Positions 53,901 to 62,566 are shown, numbered from the stretch's first letter. The stretch is 64,000 bases of DNA from Prevotella sp. (GCA_024688365.1 JAILEG010000005.1:1-64000), one strand, 5' to 3'. Notes: a model not told the origin generated them from the letters alone. Made by a program: numbers and translations.

Positions 53901-54531
53901 AAGGCAGCTCGCTGGAGAAGGAGTACACATCGATGATGCTTCCACGCACGGCGAACTGTCCCGGCTCGTAGACGTAGTCGGTCTCTGTGAAGCCGAAGGA
54001 GCGCAGCGTCCTCTCCACCTCCACGATGTCAATGTGCTGGTCAACGGTCAGTGTCAGCCGCCGCTCATCCAGTTGTCTCTTCGACACTACCAGCTCGGCC
54101 AGTGCGGACGGCTCTGTGACAATGTATAGGGGGAGGGATGAGGTTGCTTCGCTGTCGGGAGAGAGTGCTGACAGCCGGGTCAACACCTCCGTGCGCAGGA
54201 TCTCGTTGCCCGCATCCCGCTGCCCGTACTTTACGGCACGGCGGTAGGAGGAGGGGAAGAACAGCACCTCGGCCACTTTGCCGTCACCATCGTCAGGGGC
54301 GGCGAGAGTCCTGAGGTCGTTGTAGAAGTAGCCTGCCTCATCGTTGTCATTCAGCACGAAGACGGTGGTTTTCTGCCATCGTTCGGCTATTGATGCAAAG
54401 AACATCGGGGCAGCTGAGGCCACGAGTCCCTGCAGGAAAACCGTCTTTACCGACTTGTCTTCCTGCATCTTCAGTAACGCTCCCGCCTGCGGCAGGGCAG
54501 CGTAAAGTCTCTGTATATCCTGTATCTTCAT
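50983..54531 (-). CDS. mfd: Transcription-repair coupling factor
   Basis: 1182 residues, normal length. It releases RNA polymerase stalled at lesions and recruits UvrA. UvrB-like N-terminal domains; RNA-polymerase-interacting CarD-like domain around 495-560 (EPGDFLVHVDFGIGKFAGL); then a RecG-like translocase with VCGDVGFGKTEVA (Walker A, about 640), DEEQKFGV (about 745) and SATPIPRTLQFSLMG. C-terminal TRCF domain with GSEQSGFMEDLGYETYQKIL just before it. A TAACTTTG box (54551-54558 as CAAAGTTA) precedes it. Confidence 0.97.
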   Translation of the reverse strand: MKIQDIQRLYAALPQAGALLKMQEDKSVKTVFLQGLVASAAPMFFASIAERWQKTTVFVLNDNDEAGYFYNDLRTLAAPDDGDGKVAEVLFFPSSYRRAVKYGQRDAGNEILRTEVLTRLSALSPDSEATSSLPLYIVTEPSALAELVVSKRQLDERRLTLTVDQHIDIVEVERTLRSFGFTETDYVYEPGQFAVRGSIIDVYSFSSELPFRIDFFGDDIDTIRTFEVESQLSKDKLQRVEIVPELATLSEEKVPFLQFLPADTVLAFKDFLYVRDAIERIYNEGFTSQALTEQLEGKTEMEQREVEMAFRKEGQLIAASRFMNDALDFRRIEFGISRTAADEAQKDTGSRATISFSTTAQPLFHKNFDLLTHTLRDYLLQGYKLYILADSEKQTARLRDIFDSMASGSLTADSENLSVADSAAAGEGRDKTVGAIPFTPVNRTLHEGFIDNTLRLCFFTDHQIFDRFHKYSLKSDKARQGKMALTMKELQEMEPGDFLVHVDFGIGKFAGLVRVPAGDSYQEMIRLVYQHNDIVDVSIHSLYKISKYRRSDTGEPPHLSVLGSGAWDRLKEKAKKRIKDIARDLIKLYAKRRHEKGFAFSPDSFMQHELEASFLYEDTPDQLKATQELKQDMESARPMARLVCGDVGFGKTEVAVRAAFKAAADNKQVAVLVPTTVLAFQHYQTFRKRLKDMPVRVDYLSRARSAKQTKQVLADLAEGKVNILVGTHKLIGKSVKWKDLGLLIIDEEQKFGVSTKEKLRQLKTNVDTLTMSATPIPRTLQFSLMGARDMSIMRTPPPNRYPIQTEIATFSHEVIADAINFEMSRNGQVFFVNDRISNLPEIASLIKKYVPDCRVAIGHGQMKPEELEEIVMGFMNYDYDVLLSTTIVENGIDISNANTIIINDAHRFGLSDLHQMRGRVGRSNKKAFCYLLAPPLAALNPEARRRLEALETFSDLGSGFNLAMQDLDIRGAGNLLGSEQSGFMEDLGYETYQKILNQAVTELRNDEFQDLYADEMSEGRQITGDDFIDDCAVESDLEMYFPDSYVPGSSERMLLYRELDNIERDEDLDEYRKRLEDRFGPIPRQGEELMQVVALRRVGKRLGCEKIILKQERMQMQFVSNPNSVYYQSAAFDKVLNYIGHHPRRCNLKERNGKRSMVVTDVKTVGDAVFVLREIEKQAAVG

Positions 54532-54550
54532 CGCAACTGCGTTGTAGGTG

Positions 54551-54650
54551 CAAAGTTACAACTTTTCTTGTCACATTGTCGTATCGTCACGATATATTAT
54601 TGCAAATTTGTCCCATGCTCTCGGTTTCTCATTGGATTTTTGTAAATTTG
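54551..54650. promoter_or_regulatory. Divergent -7 boxes of mfd and the HAD gene
   Basis: Leftward TAACTTTG (54551-54558 as CAAAGTTA) for mfd. Rightward TAAATTTG (54643-54650) ends only four bases before the HAD start codon, so that mRNA would be nearly or fully leaderless. Confidence 0.55.
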
Positions 54651-54654
54651 CGCC

Positions 54655-55356
54655 ATGATTGATAAAGAGAGAATAAGGTTGTTGGCTTTTGATGCTGATG
54701 ATACATTGTGGGATTGCCAGTCTTATTTTGATGAGGCTGAGAAAGAATATACCCAGGTTCTGTCAGATTACGGTTCTTCGGAGACGATATCGGAGTCGCT
54801 TTTCAAGACTGAGTCTGCCAATATGGAGCTGCTGGGCTATGGCAGCAAGGCTTTCCTGCTGTCGCTTATAGAGAATGCCGTCCGCATAAGCGAAGGGACT
54901 TTGACGGCTGAGCAGGTGGGACGGATTATCTGTTTGGGCAAGGATCTTCTGAACTTACCAGCTACGCCACTTGCCGGAGTGGAGTCAACGCTGTCAGCCT
55001 TGCGGGGCAGGATCCACTCATACAGGATGGTTGTCTTCACAAAGGGAGAGCTGCTGGACCAGGAAAACAAACTGAACCGTTCGGGACTGGGACCTTTGTT
55101 TGATGATATTGTCATCGTATCGGATAAGACACCAGCTGAATATATGAAGCTTTGCCAGCGTTTTGGCTGTGACATAGGGGAACTGATGATGGTAGGCAAC
55201 TCCTTCCGTTCTGATATTGACCCTGTCCTGAGGCTTGGTGGCTTTGCAGCCCATGTTCCCGCACAGTCCCTTTGGCTGCATGAGCATGCTGAGGAGTATG
55301 AGCATGAGAGGTTGGTGACGCTCGATACGTTTGCGGAGCTGGCGGATATAGTTTAG
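54655..55356 (+). CDS. HAD superfamily hydrolase
   Basis: 233 residues, cytoplasmic. Motif I LLAFDADDTLWDC (nucleophile Asp about 13), motif II VVFTKGE, motif III lysine in VSDKTPAEY, motif IV MMVGNSFRSDIDP. A helical cap lies between motifs I and II. Phosphatase of unknown substrate. It starts directly at its promoter box and ends before a convergent hairpin. Confidence 0.9.
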   Translation: MIDKERIRLLAFDADDTLWDCQSYFDEAEKEYTQVLSDYGSSETISESLFKTESANMELLGYGSKAFLLSLIENAVRISEGTLTAEQVGRIICLGKDLLNLPATPLAGVESTLSALRGRIHSYRMVVFTKGELLDQENKLNRSGLGPLFDDIVIVSDKTPAEYMKLCQRFGCDIGELMMVGNSFRSDIDPVLRLGGFAAHVPAQSLWLHEHAEEYEHERLVTLDTFAELADIV

Positions 55357-55546
55357 TCTTCTGACATGTTTCTTTGGATAAGATAGCACAGATTCGCCTT
55401 GGAATCAGGCAAAATATCTGCTCCCGCATGTCAGGGGAGAGAAAGTCGGTCAGTGGTCTCTGCAAGATAGTAAGAACAAGGCATGATGTGTGGGCGAAGA
55501 ACCGGCTGATGTGCCCCAACCCGGTGACTTCTCGTTTTATAGCATG

Positions 55547-55580
55547 ACAGCCATAACTGGAGTAGGTCATGGCTGTTTTT
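55547..55580 (+). terminator. Hairpin terminator with T-run
   Basis: ACAGCCAT / ATGGCTGT, then TTTTT (55577-55580). It lies in the 258-base gap between convergent genes. Confidence 0.6.
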
Positions 55581-55614
55581 GTCTGTAGGTCCTGTTTTTC
55601 AGTAGCACTTGTAC

Positions 55615-56355
55615 CTATGGTTGGGGATATTTCCTGAACCAACCGTCCAGACGCAGACGTATCACTCCGAAGAATGCCTCTGAGAAGATGCCACCCGACA
55701 TCTTGCTAGTTCCCTCACGTCGGTTGACGAAGATGACTGGAACTTCCTTGATCTTGAAGCCAATCTTGAAGGCCGTGTACTTCATCTCTATCTGGAAGGC
55801 ATATCCCTTGAAGCGGATTCTGTCCAAGGGGATGGTCTCCAACACATGGCGGCGGTAGCATACGAATCCTGCCGTGGTGTCATGGACGTGGAAACCGGTA
55901 ACGGTTTGGACATACTTACTGGCAAAATAACTCATCAGAACCCGTCCGATGGGCCAGTTGACGACGTTCACACCGCTGACATAGCGAGAGCCTACAGCCA
56001 CGTCATAGCCCTCGTCGTGAGTGGCAGCATAGAGACGCGGCAGGTCATTGGGGTCATGGCTGAAGTCGGCATCCATCTCAAAGATGTAGTCATAGCCGTG
56101 TTCCAGTGCCCATTTGAATCCTGTGATGTAAGCTGTCCCGAGTCCTAACTTTCCCTTGCGCTCTATAATGAATAGCCGGTTGGCGAACTCTGTCTGCATC
56201 AGTCGGTGTACAATCTGTGCCGTGCCGTCAGGGCTTCCATCGTCAATCACGAGAATATGAAATAATTTCTCCAGCTGGAATACGGCACGGATGATCTTCT
56301 CCATATTCTCCTTCTCATTGTAGGTTGGGATGATTACAATACTATCGCTTGTCAT
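55615..56355 (-). CDS. Polyprenol-phosphate mannosyltransferase-like GT2
   Basis: 246 residues, dolichol-P-mannose-synthase type without C-terminal membrane segments. Motifs: VIIPTYNEKENME, LVIDDGSPDGTA, GKLGLGTAYITGFKWAL, EMDADFSHDP (metal-binding DxD), VGSRYVSG, YAFQIEMKY, VPVIFVNRREGTSKMS. It transfers a sugar from a nucleotide donor to a polyprenyl phosphate at the membrane. Donor sugar not fixed by the sequence. Confidence 0.9.
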   Translation of the reverse strand: MTSDSIVIIPTYNEKENMEKIIRAVFQLEKLFHILVIDDGSPDGTAQIVHRLMQTEFANRLFIIERKGKLGLGTAYITGFKWALEHGYDYIFEMDADFSHDPNDLPRLYAATHDEGYDVAVGSRYVSGVNVVNWPIGRVLMSYFASKYVQTVTGFHVHDTTAGFVCYRRHVLETIPLDRIRFKGYAFQIEMKYTAFKIGFKIKEVPVIFVNRREGTSKMSGGIFSEAFFGVIRLRLDGWFRKYPQP

Positions 56356-56453
56356 AGGTCATTGTTTTTTGCAAAAGTAGTACATTTATCTGAAAGGGAC
56401 AAATCTCCGTTTCTTTTTTATCAGCATTGGCCCTGTATTGTCAGGTAAGCTCG

Positions 56454-57281
56454 CTATTGGTCTGGATTCTCCACATATCCCTGGTATTCGGTGGCGATGC
56501 CTGACATGACGGCATCATAAGCCTCCTCCATAGTCTGTTTCTCAAACTCAATGCCTTTCCCTTTCGGCGCGATGGGCTTGTGGATGGTAAGGCTGAGACG
56601 ATGCCAGATGGGGAAATGCCAGTCCTTGGTACGTGGCATGACATCAAACGAGCCATTGATGGTCAGGGGGCAGACGGGCAGCTGTATCTCATCGGCCAGC
56701 ATGAAGGCTCCACGGCGGAATTTGCCCATGTGTCCGGTGAAGGTACGGGCTCCCTCGGGGAAGACAACGACCGACATACCCTCGCGGAGCGTCTCACGTG
56801 CTGTGTCGTAGGTTTTCTTTATCTTGCTCGCTCCGCTCTTGTCAACGAAGATGTGATGGGCGGACTCACAGGCGATGCCGACCAAGGGTATCTTTCGGAT
56901 TCCCTTCTTCATCATCCACTTGAAGTTACGGCCGAGAAAGCCATAGATGAGGAAGATGTCGAATGCACCTTGGTGGTTGCTGACGAACACATAGCTCTGT
57001 CCTGCTGTCAGATGTTCACGTCCATCCACCTTTACGGGCAGTAATAGCAGACGGATCGTAAGCCATGACCACCATTTTCCTGGATAATAACCCCAGAAAT
57101 GGCCGTCTCCCAATCGGCAGCCGATAACCGTGGTCAGTGCGGTGAGGATGGAGGCTGCCAGGAAAAGGGGAAGGAAAATGAATAAGGTATAGGTTCTGTA
57201 AAGGAGTGTGGCTATAGAGCTGAATATCGACTTTCTGCTGTTTGATAGCCCGGAGGTCGGTGGAGTGGTAGTATGGCTCAT
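56454..57281 (-). CDS. plsC: 1-acyl-glycerol-3-phosphate acyltransferase family protein
   Basis: 275 residues. Two N-terminal hydrophobic segments, then FVSNHQGAFDIFLIYGFLG (HX4D), DKSGASKIKK, VVFPEGARTFTG (motif III) and FMLADEIQLPVCPLTINGS. It makes phosphatidic acid from lysophosphatidate in membrane lipid synthesis. Its start overlaps the stop of the upstream phosphoesterase gene by four bases (ATGA). Last gene of a four-gene leftward operon starting with pyrC. Confidence 0.9.
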   Translation of the reverse strand: MSHTTTPPTSGLSNSRKSIFSSIATLLYRTYTLFIFLPLFLAASILTALTTVIGCRLGDGHFWGYYPGKWWSWLTIRLLLLPVKVDGREHLTAGQSYVFVSNHQGAFDIFLIYGFLGRNFKWMMKKGIRKIPLVGIACESAHHIFVDKSGASKIKKTYDTARETLREGMSVVVFPEGARTFTGHMGKFRRGAFMLADEIQLPVCPLTINGSFDVMPRTKDWHFPIWHRLSLTIHKPIAPKGKGIEFEKQTMEEAYDAVMSGIATEYQGYVENPDQ

Positions 57282-58513
57282 AAGTTATTCCTTTCTTTAT
57301 GTTTCTTTGTATGAAGGGTGATTACAGTCACCTCATTGGGCATGTTGAGCCGGAAGGGAACAAAGCCGCCCAATCCGGCAGTCACATATAGGTATCGTCC
57401 GTCCTGTTCATAGAGTCCATAGTCCTCTTGCTGGCGGAGTTGTGTCGGCCGCCACCCAAGGACCTGCATCTGTCCGGCGTGGGTGTGTCCGCTGAGGGTC
57501 AGTTGTGCGGTGGTCTTGGGCAGGACGGAGCGCCGCCAGGCCGATGGGTCATGCTGTAGCATGATGACGAAGGCATTGCCTGCTATGCCCCGTGTAGCCT
57601 TCCGATAGTCAGAGCGATTGGGAAAGGGTGGTCTGCCATCATTGTCTGTACCGCAGATGATGATAGAGTCGGAAGAAGAGCCTGCTTTGGTTGCAGTGCC
57701 TTGGGCAGTTTCCGTGCCATGTGCCTTGATGACGATGTGTTGATTGCGTAGAACGTTCCAGTGCAGCTGCTGCGCCTCTTCATCGGTGAGTCGTTTTTCG
57801 TTGGCAGCCTTCTCTTGTGGATTCTCTTTGACGTACTCCGTATAGTCGTGGTTGCCAAGCACGGAGACTGCCCCAGCCATACCGTTATATAAGGTGGACC
57901 GGAATTTCACAATCTCTTGTGGCCGCATGTTCTGCAGGTCGCCCGTGAAGCAGATGAGGTCAGCATGCTGCTGTCGGATGCTGTCCATCTCAGCTGTGAG
58001 GATTCCCTTGCGCCAGCCATCAAAGGTCCCGATATGCAGGTCAGACACATGTACAATGCGATAGCCGTCAAATGACTGTGGCAGATTCCCGAAAGTAAGG
58101 TCTACATGTTTCACCCTTATTTCCGAGAAGCCAATGGTGAGGCCGTATACGTATGTGGCAAAGGACAGGAACCCAAGGAGAATCCCGACATAATGTCCCC
58201 AGTTCCGATGCGTATGGGTGATGAACTTCCGCACAATCCAGCCAAGGAAGGAGGTGACGGTGAAGATGGCTTTCGGCCCGACGAACATACCGAGGAGGAA
58301 GAGATACGTGTTCAGCCAGGTCAGGTCAGCCGGCGCAAAGTTGCGGATGGATGCCAGTGCGCAGGTGTAGACAACCATCCCTATGCAGGGCACCCACCAT
58401 AGCAGGCGTTGCCACCATGTGACGTGGTAATGCTTTCTGAAGTAGTGCATGTCAATGTATAGGTCGGAAAGCACAATGATGAGTATCAGTGGAATGACGA
58501 TTCTTGCTATCAT
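57278..58513 (-). CDS. Membrane-anchored metallophosphoesterase
   Basis: 411 residues. Four membrane segments in the first 140 residues, then a calcineurin-like phosphoesterase domain: HVSDLHIGTFDGW, ICFTGDLQN, SVLGNHDYTEY, MLQHDPSAW, LTLSGHTHAGQMQVLG. All dimetal ligands are visible. YkuE/YaeI-like, possibly acting on lipid phosphates; substrate unknown. Starts overlap neighbours by ATGA on both sides, so it is translationally coupled. Confidence 0.93.
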   Translation of the reverse strand: MIARIVIPLILIIVLSDLYIDMHYFRKHYHVTWWQRLLWWVPCIGMVVYTCALASIRNFAPADLTWLNTYLFLLGMFVGPKAIFTVTSFLGWIVRKFITHTHRNWGHYVGILLGFLSFATYVYGLTIGFSEIRVKHVDLTFGNLPQSFDGYRIVHVSDLHIGTFDGWRKGILTAEMDSIRQQHADLICFTGDLQNMRPQEIVKFRSTLYNGMAGAVSVLGNHDYTEYVKENPQEKAANEKRLTDEEAQQLHWNVLRNQHIVIKAHGTETAQGTATKAGSSSDSIIICGTDNDGRPPFPNRSDYRKATRGIAGNAFVIMLQHDPSAWRRSVLPKTTAQLTLSGHTHAGQMQVLGWRPTQLRQQEDYGLYEQDGRYLYVTAGLGGFVPFRLNMPNEVTVITLHTKKHKERNNL

Positions 58514-59352
58514 TTCTTGAGGAGATTGGCACTTAGGAATTTTCTTACGGCATCTATGGGCATGCCACGTCTGCGGGCATAGTCCTGCAGCTGGTCTTCG
58601 CCGATTTTTCCCAGCTCAAAGTATTGACTTTGAGGATGGGCAAACATGAAGCCCGACACACTTGCATGGGGTATCATCATGCCGCTCTCGGTCAGGCTGA
58701 TGCCTATCCCCTTCATGTCAATCAGTTCTGCCAGCAGGAAGTTGACACTCGTATCGGGTAGGGAGGGATAACCAATGGCAGGTCGTATGCCTTGGTACTT
58801 CTCCGCATGCGTCTCTTTCATGGTGAGCCGCTCATCAGGAGCGTACGCCCAGTACTTGCGCCGTACCTCCTCGTGCATTCTTTCAGCCGTACCTTCTGCC
58901 AGCCTGTCGGCAAGAGTCTGGGAAAGCATGCGCTGATAGGGGTCTTGCTCATTATCGGCCGTCAGAGCGGCATCTACTGTTGTGGCAAATATTCCCACCA
59001 TGTCCTTTATCCCAGTTTCAGCTGGTCGGATGAAGTCAGCAAGGCAGAGGTTGGGACTGCCGGGTGCGGCTGGCTCCTGCTGTCGCAGCATGGGGATGCG
59101 ACAGTCTCCTACGAGGAGGTCATCACCGTCGCTGTTGGCATCGCAGAGGGCAAAGACAGCATGCGTATGGTATTTGCCTTCAAGCTTGGCGAGCATTTCC
59201 AATGCTTCTTTCCTCAGTTCGTCCTTTACCCCCTGGGGCTTCCCACTGAGCGACCAGGCATGATAAAGGTAAGGCCAGTTTATATAAGGGACAATCTGGC
59301 TGATCTCGTACGTGAGGATATGACTCTTGTTGTCAGCTTGCTTTGTACTCAT
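58510..59352 (-). CDS. Stand-alone MetH reactivation-domain protein
   Basis: 280 residues. It resembles the C-terminal cobalamin-dependent methionine synthase activation domain (AdoMet-binding), normally fused to MetH: KYQGIRPAIGYPSLPDTS, ELIDMKGIGISLTESGMMI, and the end HASVSGFMFAHPQSQYFELG. Here it is a separate protein with its own start. It probably reactivates oxidised B12 on MetH in trans. Coupled downstream of dihydroorotase (7 bases) and upstream of the phosphoesterase (ATGA overlap). Confidence 0.87.
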   Translation of the reverse strand: MSTKQADNKSHILTYEISQIVPYINWPYLYHAWSLSGKPQGVKDELRKEALEMLAKLEGKYHTHAVFALCDANSDGDDLLVGDCRIPMLRQQEPAAPGSPNLCLADFIRPAETGIKDMVGIFATTVDAALTADNEQDPYQRMLSQTLADRLAEGTAERMHEEVRRKYWAYAPDERLTMKETHAEKYQGIRPAIGYPSLPDTSVNFLLAELIDMKGIGISLTESGMMIPHASVSGFMFAHPQSQYFELGKIGEDQLQDYARRRGMPIDAVRKFLSANLLKK

Positions 59353-59359
59353 GCGATAA

Positions 59360-60709
59360 TCAGATATGGTTTCGGAATCTCAGTTGCTCGCCCCGTTGTG
59401 TGGCATTGAACGTTCCGTTGTCAAGCAGATGATGCCCATTGCAGAAAGTGTGCGCCACATACCAATGGTACACATATCCCATCATTGGGCTCCATTTGCA
59501 CTTGCTTTGTATACATGCCTCGTTCACCGTCCAGGGATGGTGTGGCTTGACAATTACAATATCGGCCTTATATCCCTTGCGCAGGAATCCCCGTCCGTCA
59601 ACCTGGAAGAGGCGTGCCGGGGCATGCGCCATCAGTTCGGTCAGGCGCTCGATGGTAAGCACTCCCTTGTCAATCAGCTCCAGCATGGTGACGAGTGAGA
59701 ACTGAATCATGGGCATGCCTGATGCCGCCTTGGCACAGCCGCCCTGTTTCTGCGACAGGAGGTGTGGGGCATGGTCAGTCCCGATGGTTGTGATGCGCCC
59801 GTCCATGAGGGCATGCCGGATGGCTTCACGGTCAGAAAGCGTCTTTACTGATGGGTTACACTTGATGAGAGCCTGTTTGGTAAGATAATCCTCGTTGGAG
59901 AACATTATGTGGGCAATGACGGCCTCCAGCGTTATCCTGCCTTCGTCCTCAGGCTGTTTGGCCAGGGAAAGCTCACGCTGGGTGGAGATGTGTGCTATGT
60001 GGAGCTGCGTCCTGTGTCTCCTTGCCAGCCTGACAGCCAGCTGTGACGATGCCCAGCAGGCCTCCTCGCTGCGTATCTCCCAGTGGTGGGTGATGTCAGG
60101 ATCATCGCCGAAGCGTTCCTTGGCAGCCTTCATGTTGGCATTGATGAGGGCAGAATCCTCGCAATGGACCATCACGGGCAGATGCAGTTCGGCAGCCTTC
60201 CGGAATGTCTGGTCGAGGGCTTCCATGCGGTCAACGAGCATGTTGCCTGTTGAGGCCCCCATGAAAAGCTTTATGCCAGGAATGGAATGTATGTCGAGCC
60301 TGTCGAATAGTGAGCTGTTGGTGTTGGTTGCTCCGAAGAAGAAGCTGTAGTTGACGTGGCTGGATAGCCTGGCGCGTTCCCACTTGTCAGCCAGTGCCTC
60401 AAGCGTGGTGGTCTGCGGGCAGGTGTTGGGCATCTCAAAGTAAGAGGTCACCCCCCCGTAGGCAGCCGCACGGCTCTCGCTCTCTATGTCGGCTTTTTCC
60501 GTCAGTCCCGGCTCCCGGAAGTGTACGTGGCCGTCAATGACACCTGGTAAGACGAAACATCCCGTGGCATCGACTGTCTCGTCGAATGTGCCACGGGGTG
60601 CCAGCGTACCTTCTATGATTTCAGCGATACAGTCGTTCTCAATGATAAGCGATCCGATAAAGGCGCGTCCCTCGTTGACAATGGTTCCGCCTTGGATGAG
60701 TTTCCTCAT
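59360..60709 (-). CDS. pyrC: Dihydroorotase (class I)
   Basis: 449 residues. It closes carbamoyl-aspartate to dihydroorotate in pyrimidine synthesis. DGHVHFREPGLTEKADIESE (metal His pair), FFGATNTN, KLFMGASTGNM (carbamylated Lys), MVHCEDSALI, IAHIS and TIGTDHAPHLLSQK (metal Asp). Cytoplasmic. First gene of the leftward operon pyrC / MetH-reactivation / phosphoesterase / plsC. Confidence 0.94.
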   Translation of the reverse strand: MRKLIQGGTIVNEGRAFIGSLIIENDCIAEIIEGTLAPRGTFDETVDATGCFVLPGVIDGHVHFREPGLTEKADIESESRAAAYGGVTSYFEMPNTCPQTTTLEALADKWERARLSSHVNYSFFFGATNTNSSLFDRLDIHSIPGIKLFMGASTGNMLVDRMEALDQTFRKAAELHLPVMVHCEDSALINANMKAAKERFGDDPDITHHWEIRSEEACWASSQLAVRLARRHRTQLHIAHISTQRELSLAKQPEDEGRITLEAVIAHIMFSNEDYLTKQALIKCNPSVKTLSDREAIRHALMDGRITTIGTDHAPHLLSQKQGGCAKAASGMPMIQFSLVTMLELIDKGVLTIERLTELMAHAPARLFQVDGRGFLRKGYKADIVIVKPHHPWTVNEACIQSKCKWSPMMGYVYHWYVAHTFCNGHHLLDNGTFNATQRGEQLRFRNHI

Positions 60710-60843
60710 AGGTCTTGGTGTTTTTAGGGAGGCCCTGCGACCGAGTCGCAGGGAAGAGGACGGGCACTGCTGGATTGTTAGCTCTTTACAATCATCTCTT
60801 TGCAGTCCTGTCTTTCCTATCTTTCTTTTTTATTCTTCACTAT

Positions 60844-61701
60844 TCATTCTGCTCCTATGGAGTCGCCAGCCATCTGGGATGGGGTGGGAGGGGCTGCTGC
60901 TGCGTCAGGTGTGGTCCCGGCAGCATCAGGGATGGGTGCCTGGACAGGCTCGGCAGTGCCGTTCATCTCTTTCTGTGCCTGCTGGAAATCGGTGTAGAAG
61001 CTCTTGACCTGTGGGTTGTTCTTGAACGTCTCAGTAGCCTTCGCCATGATATATTCAACCCATGACGGCAGCTGATTGACAGCGTTGGCATACATATAGT
61101 CGTTCATCCAAATGGGATAGGCATTCGGGGTTGTGTCATAGCTGATGCGGGTCAGGAACACCCATGGCCCGAGTACGTTGTCAAAGTTCTCAGTGACGAA
61201 CTTAGTGAAGAGCTTGTCGCCCTTGGCATACACGCCCAGTGCTTTTCTGATGAGCTGGGCGTTGACTGCTTCCTCGTCATGTCCGTTCAGGATGGCTGCA
61301 CTCTCCTCATGGTCAATCTCGCCATACTGGTTGCGCAGCTGGGTGAATTTTGTCCAGAAATCGTTGAGCTTGTCGTTGAGCGGAGTTCCGCTGACGCGCT
61401 GCTGGGTGTTGTCCAGTTTCACTATGATGTCTCCCTCCTCAATGACGACGGGGAACTGCAGGTTGATGTCATCCATGAAGACCTGTGCCACCTTTACTGA
61501 GTCAATCGTGCCGTGGAAGGAGAACTGCCCGTGGACAACCTCGCAGGAGTCCAGGGATCTCAGTGAGTCGGCCTGGTCAACTTTCAGGTAGAGTTTCCGC
61601 CCATCCAGGCCCGACACGTTTGATGTCCCCTGGATGTCATAAGAGTTGGCGCATGAGCTGAACGCCACAAGAGAGAGAAGTGCGTAGAGAACTTTATTCA
61701 T
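60844..61701 (-). CDS. DUF4369 lipoprotein
   Basis: 285 residues from ATG at 61699-61701 (MNKVLYALLSLVAFSSCANS); a longer start at 61737 precedes the promoter box. Lipobox AFSSC. An N-terminal DUF4369 domain (about 25-130: VSGLDGRKLYLKVDQADSL ... FSFHGTIDSVKVAQVFMDD) is followed by a helical region and a Pro/Ala-rich tail (VQAPIPDAAGTTPDAAAA). DUF4369 is often joined to a thioredoxin fold; that part is missing here. Function unknown. Confidence 0.85.
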   Translation of the reverse strand: MNKVLYALLSLVAFSSCANSYDIQGTSNVSGLDGRKLYLKVDQADSLRSLDSCEVVHGQFSFHGTIDSVKVAQVFMDDINLQFPVVIEEGDIIVKLDNTQQRVSGTPLNDKLNDFWTKFTQLRNQYGEIDHEESAAILNGHDEEAVNAQLIRKALGVYAKGDKLFTKFVTENFDNVLGPWVFLTRISYDTTPNAYPIWMNDYMYANAVNQLPSWVEYIMAKATETFKNNPQVKSFYTDFQQAQKEMNGTAEPVQAPIPDAAGTTPDAAAAPPTPSQMAGDSIGAE

Positions 61702-61726
61702 AGACAAATTAACTGGTTCTTTCTGA

Positions 61727-61734
61727 CAAAAATA
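61727..61734 (-). promoter_or_regulatory. -7 box of the DUF4369 gene
   Basis: Leftward TATTTTTG (CAAAAATA on +), with a TTTC about 20 bases upstream; 26 bases before the chosen start. Confidence 0.55.
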
Positions 61735-61803
61735 CAATGTATTATTGATGTTCGGAAAAATTTTTATTCAAATTAAAACTATTATATGTGGCTTTAAGTT
61801 TTT

Positions 61804-62238
61804 TTAGTTACTTGCAGCTCTGTCCTCCTTTTCCAGCTCGTAGCTGATGCGGTGGGTGGTGTATATCTCCAATATGGCGGCGATAAGCAGAATAACCACC
61901 CAGTTATGGTGGAAAATGCTTATATAGGAGCTGTAGCCGTCAAGGGAGTTGGCAACGACGGGCTGCAGGAAGTGGTAGGAGTCCTCCACCATGAACAGCC
62001 CTGCAAGGATGAATCCCGCATCAGCCAGCATCATGATCTTGCGCAGGCGGCGAATGGTCAGACCCGTGCCCAGATAGCTCTGCCTGAGCTGCATGAGGAC
62101 GAAGCCGACTGCTCCTGCCAGCATCAGCCAGCATGCCACGGGCTGGGCAATGAAGAATGCATACAGGCCTGCACCTGCCACCATCAGCAATCCACCAAAA
62201 AGATAAATGAATGATTCAAGTTTACTCAGCTGTCTCAT
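61804..62238 (-). CDS. Small four-helix membrane protein
   Basis: 144 residues from ATG at 62236-62238 (MRQLSKLESFIYLFGG). Four hydrophobic segments (FIYLFGGLLMVAGAGLYAFF; CWLMLAGAVGFVLMQL; LADAGFILAGLFMV; VVILLIAAILEIY). A longer start at 62271 would overlap the FtsB-like gene by 50 bases. Not recognised. Start overlaps the upstream stop by 17 bases. Confidence 0.75.
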   Translation of the reverse strand: MRQLSKLESFIYLFGGLLMVAGAGLYAFFIAQPVACWLMLAGAVGFVLMQLRQSYLGTGLTIRRLRKIMMLADAGFILAGLFMVEDSYHFLQPVVANSLDGYSSYISIFHHNWVVILLIAAILEIYTTHRISYELEKEDRAASN

Positions 62239-62566
62239 ATTTAGGTGTGTTGTCAGCAGGCTGTTCATCATCGCTCAGCACGAAGATGTCCTCATCGTCA
62301 GCCTTCATGAAGTAACGCTCACGGGCAATCCGGGCAATGGCCTTGGGGTCATGCCTGAGGTCTTTCAGCTGTTGGGTGTCATGCTGGTATTGCCGGTTGT
62401 ATTTCTGAATCTCAGCCTTCAGGTCATCAATCTGATAAGCATACTCGATGCGCCTCATGAAGCTGTTCTCGTCCAGCACCCCGACGATGAGTATGCCGAG
62501 GATGATGACGATATGAAACTTGAATCGGCTCAGAAATCTGAATATGTGCCCAGTAATCTTGCTCAC
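62222..62566 (-). CDS. FtsB/DivIC-like septum formation protein
   Basis: 114 residues from GTG at 62564-62566 (first residues VSKITGHIFRFLSRF). The ATG at 62662 lies beyond the promoter box (leftward TACTTTTG, 62589-62596), so a GTG start is preferred. One membrane segment (FHIVIILGILIVGVL), then a coiled coil (DDLKAEIQKYNRQYQHDTQQ) and ARIARERYFMK, the typical FtsB/DivIC arrangement. Division-complex role inferred from architecture. Acidic C-terminus. Confidence 0.82.
   Translation of the reverse strand: MSKITGHIFRFLSRFKFHIVIILGILIVGVLDENSFMRRIEYAYQIDDLKAEIQKYNRQYQHDTQQLKDLRHDPKAIARIARERYFMKADDEDIFVLSDDEQPADNTPKYETAE

Noticed and set aside
55112..55642. Leftward 176-residue open frame
   Set aside because: Runs antisense to the HAD gene and over the terminator hairpin; composition not protein-like.
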